A stretch of 64,000 bases of DNA from Syngnathus acus (Eukaryota; Chordata; Actinopteri; Syngnathiformes; Syngnathidae), in assembly GCF_901709675.1 (NCBI RefSeq), contig NC_051087.1, positions 10,865,884-10,929,883 of the forward strand, written 5' to 3'. The notes below the pieces were generated by a model. That model was not told the DNA's origin, did not search any database, and was given only the letters and a program-made list of their open reading frames with translations. How positions within the stretch are numbered: position 1 is the stretch's first letter; every line of letters begins with the position of its first letter. Below, in pieces: positions 1 through 28,978 of the stretch. The position numbers were made by a program, and so were the translations under genes.

Positions 1-89
1 TCTCGAGGAGTATGGCCAAATTTGAAATTTGATTGAAGCAAAAAAATGGGTTGCAGCAAGTGGAGGGTATGATGTTTTGTTTGACTTAC

Positions 90-15267
<15,178 letters not shown>

Positions 15268-15660
15268 CTTCTCACATGTCTGGTGGAAATCCGTTGAGAA
15301 TGATGGTGTTGGCTCTGTTATCCCTGCTCTCTTCCTCTCCTCTTTCCTGTCTCTCACCAGTCACTGCTGCTGCTCACATGAGCGTCTGTTTTCCCCACGG
15401 TTCACACACACGCACACGCACACGGACACACACAGACAAGCACACAAACACACACAGCCGGGGAGCAGGGAGGGACGGATGGAGAGTGGGGAGGGAGGAC
15501 GGGAGAGTGACAAAAAGCAACAGAGAGACAGACGAGAAGAAGAGGAGGTTAAAAAGAGAGCCTGCACACACCACACGCAGACACACTCACACATGCACAC
15601 ACAGACACAAAGGATCAGATTCTCTCAGTAGTAAGAGAGCACTGTGGATGTGTGTGTGAG
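15268..15660 (-). promoter_or_regulatory. ldb1: Upstream region of the ldb1 long-isoform first exon
   Basis: The ATG at 15267 is in good context (aagatgtcgg, minus strand). The exon itself lies in a short CpG-rich patch (15170-15270). Directly upstream are interrupted (CA)n tracts at about 15403-15462 and 15565-15615, with a purine-rich plus-strand block between them. No TATA box can be assigned with confidence. The promoter role is inferred from position. Confidence 0.5.
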
Positions 15661-16699
15661 TCTGTGAATGTTATATAGAGTGAGCAGAATCCAGTCCTGC
15701 CTCTGCTCTGCCCTCATCAGCCCTGCAAATTACAGCTCAGGTGGGAGGAGAGAAGGAGAGAAAGGGAGGGAATGAGGCCGAGTGCTAGAGTGTGGATGTG
15801 TGTTTATGGTGTGTGTGTGCGTGTCGGTGTGTGTATATAGTGCACACGTGTGCATGTTTGTGTGGCTGTGTCAAAGTGACCTGAAAGATTTGAGCGAATG
15901 CAACCATGTGATGTGAGTCCTTTCACCCTTTAAATATGTCGAGTATGACACACACACATGGATGTTGTTCACATGATCCTCAGGGAATCTAGTGACGTCC
16001 AAGTATGCACGTGTGTGAGTGTTTGTGTATGTGCGCTGCAGCCGTCTGAGTGGCTTGTTACCATCGAGCAAAGGTCTGCTACACGGCAGGGAGGGTAGGG
16101 GGAGGCGGAAAGGGGGAGGAGCACGGAGGTGGGGGCGATTGACGTGCCTCAGCTCTTTCCTTTCTCTCTTTCGCGCTCTCCCTCTCTGTCATCTCCCTTT
16201 CTCGCTCCGTTAGTCTTTCTGTCTGCAGTATGTCACACAGTGTTGCTCTCTCACTTCACTCATCTTTTTTTCTCCTCCTCTGTCATTTATCTCCCTCACT
16301 CACCGCCTGCCTCTCTTTTCCCTGATTGCTGTTCTGTTCTCCTTTTCCCTCCCACTGTTTATAGTCGGTCTCATTTGTGTCTACCAGATCTAGACTTGCA
16401 GCTTTGTTATCCAGCTGTGTCACAAGTTCGGAATTGTTGAACCTGTTAAGTACAAGACACAAAGTGAGTGCTGGACAATTTTCTTCGGCTCATGTAGATC
16501 TTTAAATAAAAGAAAGTCACATGAAGGAATCAAACAAAATGAGATCTTACAATTGTATTCGGGAGGTGATTGACAATGTGTGACCTTAAAGAGTCAACTG
16601 CTAAATTTTCACATAATTATTGTATGCACCACCACTTGACTAAACATGGCATTCTGGTTAATATTGTGTTCATACAATATGAATTAAACAGTCAAATTT

Positions 16700-16990
16700 A
16701 GCCGCTTTTCTCATGGGGCAGCCATTTTGCCATTTGCTGTTGACCGAAAATGACATCACAGTTGCTCGGGGCGCAGGGACCTGTTTTCATCATATCTCAG
16801 CATGCGAGCATCACATGACCAAACTCAGAAAACTGGTGACTGGTTGTTACTTTAACCCTGAACAACTGTGAGTTATTATTCTGTCGACAGCGTAGCAAAA
16901 TAGCTGCCTCCTGAAATCGATAAAACTTAATATTAATGAGAAATCGATAACACTTCATATTAATCAGAATGTTTAAACTAGTGGGGCCGC
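16700..16990. repeat. Dispersed repeat, divergent copy 2
   Basis: Shares the 'gcagccattttgcc ... aaaatgacatcacagttg' part with copy 1 at 12836-13055 (where it is gatgtcattttc in inverse sense). It also has nearby duplicated 'cttaatattaat'/'cttcatattaat' blocks. More rearranged than the other copies. Confidence 0.55.
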
Positions 16991-18391
16991 ATCGAAAATA
17001 TTATTGTAAAGCTTTTTTTTTTTTACTTAACTTTCTCTTAAAATCCCCACTTGTTCATTGGAATGAGTTTGATATTGTTGTTGCAGGGGGTTTTCCCTGC
17101 GTATACCCGAAAATGTTTCCGTGCCCTCTCCCATTCCCAAATAAGGAAGCAGCATTTGATCTCATAAAGTGCAGTGCGCAAACTACGATAAAGAAACTCA
17201 CTATTGTTAAATGAATAAGTCATTGACTTATTATTATAAAGGCCGAATTATTGATACGCCTTTTTTATTTGATTACATTCGATTGCACGTGTGTACCTAA
17301 TGATATGACCTGTTTGTTCATACGCCACACGTGAGAGAAAGGAGGTCACATATCTCAGCGGTGTTATCATCATTGTCCACTGTTTGCTTCCAAAATGCTA
17401 TCGCAGAGTTGTGTCGAAACAGGTTCTCGCTTTAGATGCAAAGAAGAACATAAGTCTGTGAAAATCACCACCCCCATTCTATTTCTTTTTCTCTTTTTTT
17501 TTAAAAGACACTTGCGCTTTGTCTCCCTTGCTCTTGTCCTCACCCTCATCTCATTAGGCAGTATCTCATTTTGAGGAGGGGAGTGCTAAGCCAATCAGAG
17601 AGGGGAAGCAAGAGCAAGGGAAGGAGGGAGATGGCGAGAAGAGAGCGATGGAGAGGTTGCAGAAGGGAGAGGGCAAAGATGGAGTGAGCGAGAGATGGAG
17701 GCAATGCAAGGGTGAGGGAGGGAGAATAAATAGCTCTTGCGCACTCGTCCCCCATTACCCCGGGAGGGCACTGTCGCCATGGCAATGTGGCAGAAAAAGG
17801 ATAGCACCAGCATGATCAGCTTCTCAAAGACCACGTACACACGCATTTACCAGTTAAAATTGTCATCTGCCCACATAAACTGTTCCTTAAGACGCTTTTG
17901 ACAAGTTCATAGAATCTCTCTCTGTGCATAACCAAGAACAGCTACAATATCATCAAACCACCACATTGTAAAATATAATGACAGTCCAAGGCTTAGTAAT
18001 AAAGACAAATAACAGTCTGTATGTGTCACAGAAAGTGAAATGACAGAGTAAGCACAAAGAAAGAGGGGAAAGAAAGGACTAGAAGTGAATAAAATGACAA
18101 AGGAGAGCAGAGAAAAAATGAGGAGTATCACAATTGCCAAACATTGATTATTCTTATCCAAATTTTATTTGGACAAATGTTCACCTTCCGCAGTTTCACA
18201 AGTGATTGCTATGCGTTATTCTGTGCTTGGATATGTACCTTGAAATATTTATCACATATTTATATTTTTCTGCAAGAACAAACCCATAATGCACTACCGT
18301 TGGTAGGTATTCTGGTGATGTCATCAACTCTGAATATTGGATGGATTAACACTAAGTTTGTTAGTTGCGTTGAAGTATTGTGGCAAAAAAA

Positions 18392-18530
18392 AAAGTCTAC
18401 ACATCTGTTCAAATGCCAGGTTTTTTGTGATTATGTTGGAAATGTTTTTATTGTGCACCTGCAACATCAATACTGTTTTCTCATTTCAATTACATTAAGA
18501 TATGTCAGTGTGTAAGTGAAAGTGTGCACT
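18392..18530. mobile_element. Relic related to the element at 6888-7060
   Basis: Begins 'aaaaagtctacacatctg' and continues 'atgccaggttttttgtgatt', the same family of end sequence as the 6888 copy. No transposase is visible. Confidence 0.45.
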
Positions 18531-21500
18531 TTTGAATTCCCACTCCGTTGTTCTCTTAATAGGATCTCCTCCAGTCTTTTCACCATCTCTGTCTGCATCA
18601 TTTGCTTGTTTTTTCTCTATTAACCAAGCCCCCTTTCTTCTGTGTTTCTCCGAGGCCTTCAATTGTTTTCAATAATTGTTCAATACCATGTGGGGGGCCA
18701 TCCTTCTCGGCTGTGAAATCAAAGGGACTTAAGGCAAAGATGGCTCCTATGAGGACGGTAGAAGGATAACTCCTCAACCAAGTAATACATATGTGTCCTG
18801 CTTTCCCTGCAGAGAAGGTGTCAAGTTAAAGGTCAGAGTGCTTTTGCAGGGCACTGAAGTGCACACACATATTTCATGAAGTCATCGAGGGTGGAGGGGG
18901 TCATATTAAACAGAACATACGAAGGGGGTGTGTTACACAAGCGGCAACTTGACTCCCAAGACCTCACAGGTTCTTCAAACAAGCTCAGAGGGAGCCATTG
19001 GAGGTCAAGAGTGAGGAGTTGAGAAACATGATGGGAAATAAATAGGCCTTTCCTCATTTTGCTTGTCCCCAAAGCACTAACGCTTTGGGAAAGTGTCCAT
19101 TTGTGAGTGAGGGTGTATTTTACTGCCAAACAAAAAGCATGGGTCCCAGTGGGCAAAATACAAAATGTGACTGTGGGTGTTGATGTTGTTTGGTGTTGAA
19201 TGCTGCAGTAAAGTGACCCACTTCCACTGAATTGCCCCTCCTCAACACAAGTCTCCACATACTCCCAAACATACTGCACCCGCAGGAGACTGACGGAGGC
19301 TTTGGCCCCATTTCAGACAGTAATGCCTTTTGAGATGTGCGGTGTATGTGTACGTGTGGGCGTATGAGTGAGAGCTTGGGGAATAACAGTAGCAGAGGAA
19401 TTTAGGGGCTTTAATGGCCAAATAATAATTAACAAAAGAAAAATATTCCAGGTTGAAGAACAAGAAAGAAATCCGCTTCAAATAACTTGAGATTTAAGCA
19501 TTTGTTTCAACAATGAGGAAAATTAAAAACAATGCGTCTGGATTGGCATAACATTTTAATTGCTGCTTACTTGGTCCATTCGAACAAGACTGGGGAAGTT
19601 GGATATGTAGTTTTTGTGTACTGTAGTTCCAAACAAACAATAAGGAAATCCTGAATGATAACGGAATGACAAAAATACAACAAACGACACATAAGGAGAC
19701 AATAGAGAAAGCGTGTTATACAAGCAGGTTCATGTGACCATATTTCATTTCCTATTAATTTTGCACAGCCATTGACTCTGTAAACCGGCATGACATTCAG
19801 AAGAAAGGTCAACCCCTTGCTGGTATGCAAGAGATAACAGGCCAGACACACGCATCGTCCGCTATGAAAAACGAAGTGATAATACAAGATAACAGCACAA
19901 GTACAAAGAACCCAATGAACCTCGCTTCGTTATACATTGCATGTGTTATGTATCCACTATCTGATTGGTATTTTCTGTGGCTAGGTGAGAAGGACAAACA
20001 CCCCATGAGAAAACTTACAACTTTTGAAAGCTCATAAGAGAAAGCGGTTACGCAAGGATGGAAATACTACCATCTAGCGGAGAAACGAAGAACCAACTCA
20101 TATTAGAAATACTGTACTGAATTTTGGTGGTTTAAGCTCTAGCTTTCATTGTCAAAGGTTGTTTTTGTTGTTGTCAATTTCATGAGGGAAGTGATCGTTT
20201 TTATTTTTGCTTTCGACTTTCATGACCGAAGATCCTTTGCTTTTAACGTCTTTAACTTTGATTATAAATGATTTTAGATGTGTATTTTTAATTATGTGAA
20301 ACACATTCAGGTAGCATGTGCAAAACATGTGCGAGACAAAGCTATTTTGCTTTGCCTTGCCTTGGAAATAACACCCATCAAACCCAAGACAACTGCAGGA
20401 GTTTCCTCATGAAAAGGTGAGTCTGCTGAGAGGTGCACAAGTCTCACGGAAAGTTTTTAAAAAATTGTGATTGCCTCAAAATGTTGTGCAACAAAATATG
20501 AGTACAATTATTTTTGTCGTGGCCTGTTTCATTCATGAGTTTAGAGTTGGCATGCGTAGGCGTCACGCGGTCGCCATCTTCTGGTCACTATAAGAAATAC
20601 CGACAGCGATAAATTCCGGTAATCCAAAACAAATATGGGGACCATTCTTCGCTTTGTGTTTTATGCTATATTATATTTTCACTTTGGAAATAAAAAAATA
20701 ATAGTTTAAGACTTTTCTTACTCGTTCCATAATAGAAACAAACTAAAAATGTTTTTGTTTTAGTAAAAAAACTAAAATTAGGTCATGTTTCTATATTCGA
20801 TACCTTCTTCCAAAGGTAATAACAATTTCCTAAAAGAGACACGGTCCGAAACTGAAAGCTACTTCTTTACTTTCAGGGTTATCAGGTTCGCAAGAAAACA
20901 ACATGTTGGCACTGCTAAGGCTTTCTGCCACATTGCTACAAATGTGATCCCATTGTTCGGCAGAGTTTTTTGTAACGGTAGAAGCTTGTGTTTTTTTTCG
21001 GCTGGCCACTGGAACAAGACTACACATTTGCCACAAGAATAGAAAGTAGAAACGCTGCATCATCATAAATGCGCCTTGGTTCACGTCCCCATGGGGACGC
21101 TCATTCAAGTGAAATCTTAAACGCGTTTGATTTTACCTCTTTCAATTTACATCTTTTTTTTAACATATCTTCATTCAAACAGTTAATTCCGCTTTTGAAA
21201 ATCTAAAGTTTTGGAATAACGGGTATCTGATTTCAAATGTAGGGAATTAAAAAAAAAAAAAGAGTCAGAATAAATGCCGGGAAATCTACAAGTGAACGCT
21301 AGATGTCGCTTCACAACCAAAATCGTATGCAATGAGACGCTAGTATTTGATTACTTTAATGTACCTAACCAAGATGCAAATGTACCAGCTACAAACGAAC
21401 ATTATCAGAAACGGACCAACGTTGCGATACAATGACATTCCACCCCAAATATGCCACTGTGGGTATAAAACAGATCACCGATCTAGAATCCGATTTCAGG

Positions 21501-21546
21501 CCTTTAACAAACATACCGTGAGTGCCGAACTGGTCCCAGGTCAGCC

Positions 21547-21570
21547 ATGTTGTTCGCGCGCTGCCGGTGA
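21547..21570 (+). promoter_or_regulatory. Short upstream ORF and E-box before pprc1
   Basis: An ATG at 21547 opens an eight-codon frame (MLFARCR, stop at 21568-21570) that ends 28 bp before the pprc1 ATG. A perfect CACGTG E-box lies at 21572-21577. Both lie in a GC-rich patch typical of a 5' end. Whether either is inside the mRNA depends on the start site, which is not visible. Confidence 0.45.
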
Positions 21571-21598
21571 CCACGTGTCCGGCACTGCCGAGTCGACC

Positions 21599-24500
21599 AT
21601 GTGGAGCAGCAAGATGGCGGCGCAGTGGAGGCCCGTCGACGTGGCTTTAAAAGCCGGCAACGTGGACTTTCTGAGCACCAGAAGCCCTTGCCAGGTATCG
21701 TTTTCGCCACCTAAGCGACTACGCTCATGGAGTAGGATTATGGTCGATGTTTTGGAGCATCGTAGTGAGGTTGTTTGACCGGCATATCCGCGTGTGGCGA
21801 CACGTGGCTAATACGGGCTTGGCAGTAGTTAGCGACCTTTTAACTGTTAGCTGGATTTTTTTTGGACCCCCTAAGCACGGCCAGTGCTATCTGACACGTA
21901 CAATTTACACTCTGGGTATTCTAGTCTGACTTCCTGCATGTGAAATAAACAGTGCTCAAAGCGAAGTAGTGCACAATTTCCTTACTCCAGTGTATATTCA
22001 ATTCTGCGCTGCTCACTATCAGAACATTTTGTTCCGTTCTTCGTTAACACAGAAGACGAACGAGATTGAAGAGACATTTGATGTCCTTTTTGAATACGTG
22101 TTTAATTTTGATCGACGTTTCCTCAAACGCGTCACATGCATTTTATTTTGGTCACTATATGTAACTAGGAATTCCAAACGCATAAACATCCTAATTAATA
22201 TAGACTTGGACTAAAAATCAGAAAGTCTTCTTTTTTGTGTCAATTGGTTCGGCATTGTGTTAAACTGTATCTCCCTGGATATTCCTTTTCCACTTGTTAT
22301 TGCTTACTGATGGCAAATACATGTCAAATGTTACAGTTGATGGTAATATTTTCCTCCTGGCAACATTAACTGTCACATCCGTCTTAATGTTATTGTTACT
22401 ATTGTTTCATATAATTGTACAGCAAATAAAAACATCTGATTAGGTAAATATAATCCACACTCATACAAATATTTAAACACATCAACGTGGTTTACTTAAT
22501 ATTATACTATACTGCAAAAAAGTACTGCTTGAATCTTAAGCATGTGAGTAGAACATGTGCGACCAGGTTATCTTGAGAGAATGTCCTACTGATTTTTAAC
22601 ATTTTAACCAATTTTTAAAACGTGAACGATCCCACTCAGGATGAGAAAAACTGGCGAGTGTGTGCTTCACAGTAAACCCGTTATTAGCGGGTAGTACCAG
22701 GAAAAACAATGTGATTGAGATTTTGCATGTTCAACTCATATTCCACAAACAAAACATTAATCAGAACACTGTGTTTCGACTACTTGGGCTGCACAGAACA
22801 TATTTATTTAAAAAAAAAAAATTGTGGTTGACTTCTCCTTGAAGGATTTTAGAGTTTTTGAGAAAATGGCTGAGGATGGATTTCACAGAAAAACATGAAA
22901 ATGCGATTTTGTGTATAGCAAACTGGATTTACGCCACTACTCTTATGTATTAAGTATTATGTGGTATACTGAAAAGGACCCATACATCACAACACTTGAT
23001 ATTAACATCCCACCAAGTGCGAGTGAGTTTTATTGGTGACGGATGATGACGGTTGGTTGAGTTATATAGTCTGAGCCACACCTCTTGTGAAGCTTCAATT
23101 TGAGATATGAGACGCTTCTATTTTAACCGCCCCAGCATTACAGGCTTCACTGTAATGTTTGAGTTGAGCCTTCCCACGTGACCTCGCTCAGTCCATCAAG
23201 GGGCGCCAGTCATGCAGAACGTCTAAAATGCAGAGTGCCTAGTAACGCTGGGAAACCACAAGCCACAGTGGCTGGTGAGCATAAAAGTAAATCTCTGTCA
23301 TGGTCGGCACACAAGGAAATCGTGAATTAGAGACAGTTTAGTTTTCTGCTATCAACCCTGTCCAGTAGGTGGATGGATGGCAGCTGCCAGTCACACAGAG
23401 AAAAAAAAAATAAACAGAAATAATAGCATCTCTTTTACCTTATGTTTTTATAGTGGTGAATGGTTTTGATATGTGCTATACAAATTCTCAACACAACCAA
23501 TTGCTCCTCTACTTCTGTCAAGCAACAGTGCAAGCTGCAGATTGCTTCCTAACTTGCAATTAATCTATGCTAGGAATGCTTAAAATTGATCTGCAATTCT
23601 CAGTATGTGTGCACCTCACTCAGTTGATTGGATTATTGCATGGTGTGTATAACGTGTGTTTACTTTGATACATTCCTATTTTTGTCCATATCTCTACAGA
23701 TTGGACCATTTGGAGGCAACATGGGTGGTGCGGATATCGACACACAGTCTTGTATGGAACACTCCATCATGGCCATTTTTGAGGACTCCACTGTGTCATC
23801 AGAGGTCAGAGTGCAAGCCAGAAATGGCACTAACTCAGAGGAAAAGACTCGTGTTCATGGCCACTCACTCGAAGTGTATGGGCCAAAATAACCAGTATCT
23901 TTTGTTACCCATCATAGGACACAAGGCAAGCCGAGGAAGAGAGCGAGACCTTGCTGTCGGCCCTGACTCAGATGTTAGAGTGTGTGGAGGATGATGTCGG
24001 TTGCACTCTTTCTCCCTTTGATACCCTGCCAGACACCAAGCTCCTCAACTGTCAGGAATTCGACAACAGCATTTCTACTGTAAGTGCAACTACTCTTTTT
24101 ATTTTTCAGCATTAGCTCGTTCACTTATAGCCCGCCCAAACTGGGCCCAATTAATAACTGCAAAGAGTATTTCTGCTATCATAATGGAGACATGAAAGTT
24201 GGTGTTCATGCAGTCAATGAATGCGGCTATCATCGCCAACAGCTTCTAAAACATCTTGAGAGGCACCCTGGGGAAATTTGTAAATGATGGGTGATCACCA
24301 TCTACAAACTTTCTGACCATATTTAAAATTCCCCATTTATTATCATAAAAGCCTATGTTGGGCATTATCCACAACATCTACATTTTTCTTGCCCTTTCCT
24401 TCCTTAGTAAATAATTACAACGGCCAGGGCAATCCACTTCTTCCTTGAGAATCGCGACATGCCGTTAGTCGTTCAATCGAGTAATAGAGGCAGCACTTAA

Positions 24501-27500
24501 AAATACTGTTTATGGATAACAAATTGCAGTGTCAAAACGTTTGTGCTCTTTCCTGTGTCTCCATCTCTCTTTAGGACAAAATAACCTTTTCCGCAAAACT
24601 TGGACCAAGAGCCAAGACTGATGACGGAAAGGAAGACAAGAGCAAAGTAGCCAGACTCCAGCCGGCCTTCCGACAACAAAGTCAGACTTTCTTTCAAGGC
24701 CCAAAAAAGAAGACCGATACTGAAGTAAACGTCTTCACTTCGTCATCTCTGGTCAACCTGGTGAAACTCATGCACCCGTATTGCCTTAAGATGCATGTGG
24801 AGGAGGAGAGGAGGGACCATCAAAGCAGAGCTGGACCGTCACAATCAGAGAAGAAACACACAATGCTCTCCCAGGGAGAAGTCTGGAAGTATGAAAAGCC
24901 AACTGGAGACAGTGATGAAGATATCAATGTTGTATCTGATGATTATGATGATGATGATGATACAACCTTAAAAGAAATAGAGGAGAATAATGGAGGGATT
25001 GCAAAAGATGATAGTGGCAAACTGCTAAAAAGCACATTGCTCACTGGCAATTCATCCAGAGATCTGTTACCCAAGGCAAAGAAAAGGGTCAGTTTTGGCC
25101 CCGTTCAAGTGATTTCATTTGATCAATCTGTGGATGCTGATATCAGCGAGGAAACTCTCCCCAGCGTAGCCTCTGCAACTGGAGGTCCAGCTGGTCCAAT
25201 GCTTGTAACCGCAACAACAGCATCGGTATCATTAGATGATAATGACAAGGCTGAGGATCCACCGTCAAAAAGAAAGGTCAAAGCTAAATCGCTAAGCCTC
25301 CAAGAGTACAGACTGCTGCGACAGAAAAGGCAGCCTCTGGCGGAGAAAATGCGGAGTAACACAACCAAGTGGCCTACGGTTCCCCAACCCCCCAAAGAAC
25401 TGATCCCCATTTTCTGTTCACATGGGCAGAGACAAAACCTCTGTGAGACAAAGTCTTCACCCCATCACATAGAAAAGTCTACAATTGCTATGTGTCCACC
25501 CCAAAGAGCTACTTGCAAGACAGCACGTCGTCATCGTCCCAAACCAGTCGAGAAGAAGCCATTGTTTGCTGCTAGGCATCACGGATTGAAATCTCTTCAA
25601 AGTAAATCCAAACACACCTCACTTGATGGACTCAAGTCCAAAGATGAGCACACTGTTAAAGAAGCTGCAAGCCAGAAAAGTCCATTAAAGAACCCAACGA
25701 CATTCAGCACTGATCCCCCAAACCCTGTCATCATTCGCTTGCCTGTTAGCCAGATGCCCACCCTATCAAATTGTCACCCTTCAGCTGTGTTCGCAGCATC
25801 ACAAATAGCAGCGGAACCTCATCCAAGTCGGGAAGTGGAGGACCAAGTCCTGACGACACCTCAAACAAAACCCAGTTCAGAATGCAGGAAACCACAAAAC
25901 CTCATGCTAACACCAGTAACGTGTCCCACAAGACGTTCCCTTCCTGAGCGACCATCACCATCAAGTGCTGCAGCTGAGTCAGGTACAGACCAAAAAGACA
26001 CGTTGAGTATTCGAAAATTATTATTATCCATATAACACAGAAAAAATGTGATTGATGGCATTGCTGTCTGTTTATTCTGCTTAAGGGATTGAAGCCTGTG
26101 ATCTTACCAGCTTGTTGGAGCAGTTTGAGGAGAAACAAGGTGATTCACCGGCATGAAACCTTTTTGTTGTCGTTTTTCGCCAAAATACTTGTAAAGAGAT
26201 TTGATCATTTTAGTCTGCCTTGTGTAATTTGACTATCTGACAACAATATGTCGATTGCAAAGGCAATGTTATGGTTTCAAATTGGCCACAATAGAACATG
26301 TGTATTATCAAAAGTACGGCTGGTCGATACCACTTTTTGGTCTGTATTTGTCACAATGCAGAGATTGTTAACAAGCCTGCCAAATCAGCTGCGTTTCACA
26401 TGAAATCCAACTAAATTCTATTCATTTAATTTCACCCGTTGTGGTTGTCTCCCTTTCAGCTGAGGAAAGCGATCCAGCGAACTTTTCAAACGCTTTCCCC
26501 TCAGGTCTGCACGAAGACACAGAAAGGACCACTGCACTAATACAGACCTCCGCTAAGGAACATGAACCTCTCCGAACTTTGCACTCAGTAAGACCAAAAG
26601 CACCATCGATTATCTGGAGGACCCCAAAAAATTGGAACACGTCACTCCTGAGCCTCTCGGCACTGAAGTCATTGTCGACACTCAGGGAATTGTCAGTACT
26701 ATGAGACGGAAAGCCCCACCATCCAAGGGCATTCAGATCATTGATCCTCGCCCTCTGCCGTCCAGGAAGACAAATGCTTCAGAGCTCGCCGCACCTCCTT
26801 ACATATGTTCATCGGTGTCCGCAGATCACGATTACTGTTTGCCTGTGGATTATTCAAAGGCGCCTCCTTCTCTTAAGAATACTCGTGAAGTGGAGGAGAC
26901 CGCCTCTTCTGTTAAATGCAAGCAAGCCTCCATCAGGAAATGTGACTCTCCTATCAGAGCTGATGAGAAATACCAGTTAGCCTCGTCTTCATGCACCATT
27001 TCAGCCCCCTCATGCACCCCGCTAACACCTCCGCCCAGCCCTCCGAGCAGAGGACGAGAGAAGAACAGATACTCGAGAAGATCCCGTCTCTCGGAAAGCT
27101 TTCGTTCGTCTTCGTCATCTTCCAGCTCTGCATCCCGTTCCCCCAAAAGACGAAGGTAGTCGATGTTTATGCCCTATTAAACTTTGTTTCGCTTTTTGTG
27201 CTCGACCGATATTATCACTCGTGTGTCTGTCTACACAGGTCCCACCACAAGCGTTCAGGAAGCAGGTCTTGGTCTTCGTCCCCTTCCCACTCCGTCTCTC
27301 GTTCCCCACCCCGGCAACGCAAACAGTCTTGCATGCTTTCAAGGTGTAACAGATCGAGATCGCGATCCTGGTCTCGCTCCCGGTCCCCGTCCCCTTCGTC
27401 GCCAACTTTTCCTTCGCGCAGGAGCAACGTTTACCGGTAAGTGCAAGTGAAGGCCTTTCCATTGCCACACAACCCAATTTGTGATGATAATAGAATGGCA

Positions 27501-28978
27501 CATTGACTTTTATCCATTTTTTTCCGTTTTGTTATTAACATGTTTTAGTGAGTAGTGGTGTACTGCAGCTACTTAAGCTTTTTTTTTTTTATTTAAGTCT
27601 CGTGGCGGTGTACCTGAAGCTCGCTTGTACCTAAAAATGTGTTTCACAACACAAAGCAGAAAGAAAATGACTAAGCAAAGACTTATAACTTAAAAAAATC
27701 ATAAATTGAGCCACTCATAAGTTCCATAATAGAAATTGCATCACTAAAATGAAATGCCTCCATCAACAGAGAGTCCTGGAAGGTCAAGATGGAGCACCAG
27801 GCAAGACTTCAGAAGCTGAAAGCCATAGTAAGTGCTGTCAGAGCTCTGTCAGAACAACTCGTGTCTTACAATAGTAATTGTTTGGTGTGCAACACGTGCT
27901 AAATTTTGTCTAAACCCTTTTGCCAAAGGATGAGCGCAGAGTTGTGTACGTGGGCCGCATCCGCAGGTCAATGACGCACGATGAACTGAGAGAGCGCTTT
28001 TCTCATTTCGGAGAAGTAGAATGCGTGTCACTGCACTTTCGAGAAAAAGGGTAGGTACGCAGAACACATTTCTTGTACACTGTAATATGACTGCATATTG
28101 TGAAGTATTAAAATGATTTTTTTTTCTTCTTCTTCCTAAAGTGACCATTACGGCTTTGTCACGTTCTACCACATGGACGATGCATTTGCAGCCATCGACA
28201 ATGGCGGAAAACTAAGAAGGGCTGACGAGCTGCCCTTCGACATCTGCTTTGGAGGAAGAAGGCAGTTTTGTAATTCAGACTATGCCGATCTAGGTAAGAG
28301 ATTAGCCAGACGCATATACAGTGGAACTTCTGATGCCCAACGCAATTATTTTTTAAACACTGGTCGATCTCGCTGTCTGTCCATACAATAAAACAATGAC
28401 TTCATTCAATCCAGTAAGCTCCTGAGACAATGACCAATGACTGGTTAGCCACTGGTCACTTAGCCTTTTTCAAATGATTTGTAACAGCAATAATAAGATA
28501 ATAGTGGAAATTACCACCCTTTAGATGCGGTTTGTCAGTCAATAAAAAAAGACCAATGTGTAATGCGAAGGTGCATCACCTATTTGCAAGCGTCACATTC
28601 GTGTAACCAATGGAAACACAACAATACTTTAACATGGACAACACACATGGTCTGCATGTTAAAGTTCTGTACATAAAGGTAAAAAGTTTCCACAAATGCT
28701 GCTGTAATGTATGACCTAAATGGCATCCCCATTTAGAAATTCCACTGTACTGTACATTTTTCTACAAAGTGTCCTGTCTGTTATTAATGGGTGATTCTTA
28801 GCGACAGTCACAAATGTTGCATTGAACATTTCGAAGCTTACCCTGGTTCACTGAACAAGTTATTAATCTGTGTTCCTCAGATGCAAAAGTGGATGCAGAG
28901 CCGTCTCCAGCCAAGAGCAGGTTTCAGGAGCTTGACTTTGATTCGTTACTGAAACAAGCCCAAAGAGGACTGAGGTAG
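21599..28978 (+). CDS. pprc1: PGC-1-related coactivator (PPRC1/PRC)
   Basis: Nuclear coactivator of NRF1/GABP-driven mitochondrial-biogenesis genes. Exons: 21599-21694, 23700-23804, 23918-24079, 24575-25982, 26086-26139, 26460-26587, 26686-27155, 27239-27436, 27770-27827, 27929-28050, 28142-28293, 28881-28978. They total 3051 nt and 1016 aa; human PPRC1 is about 1660. Family landmarks: acidic N-terminus, LVKLMHPYC (residues 183-191), SLSLQEYR (360-367), LXXLL box DLTSLLEQF (596-604), HCF-binding type motif DHDYC (698-702), an S/R-rich region (about 760-870), and a C-terminal RRM (about 897-970) with RNP2-like VVYVGR and RNP1-like DHYGFVTF. The tail LDFDSLLKQAQRGLR is also diagnostic. The proline-rich middle of mammalian PRC is much shorter here. 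The boundary at 26587/26686 is unusual: without this 98-nt intron the frame breaks (see findings). Confidence 0.95.
22660..22850 (+). repeat. Dispersed repeat, copy 3 (pprc1 intron 1)
   Basis: Shares 'gggctgcacagaacatattt' and 'gtggttgacttctccttgaa' with the copies at 12836-13055 and 34590-34720. Confidence 0.7.

Larger units (their letters stand above)
15661..21598. other. Intergenic region between ldb1 and pprc1 (divergent genes)
   Basis: About 6 kb with no recognisable exon on either strand. It contains GT/CA-rich stretches at 15800-16020, a pyrimidine tract at 16140-16350, a dispersed repeat at 16700-16990, a purine-rich block at 17570-17720 and a transposon relic at 18392-18530. The last 100 bp before pprc1 are GC-rich. 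Reading frames here look random. Confidence 0.75.

Noticed and set aside
18833-19279. 148-codon minus-strand frame between ldb1 and pprc1
   Set aside because: No recognised domain, no neighbouring exons and typical non-coding composition. A conserved-sequence comparison would be needed to revive it.
26441-26704. Extension of pprc1 exon 6 in its first frame beyond 26587
   Set aside because: That frame reaches a stop at 26702 and loses the DHDYC, RS and RRM parts. The spliced frame keeps all of them.
27115-27501. Minus-strand frames over the pprc1 RS region
   Set aside because: Antisense shadows of the Ser/Arg codons.
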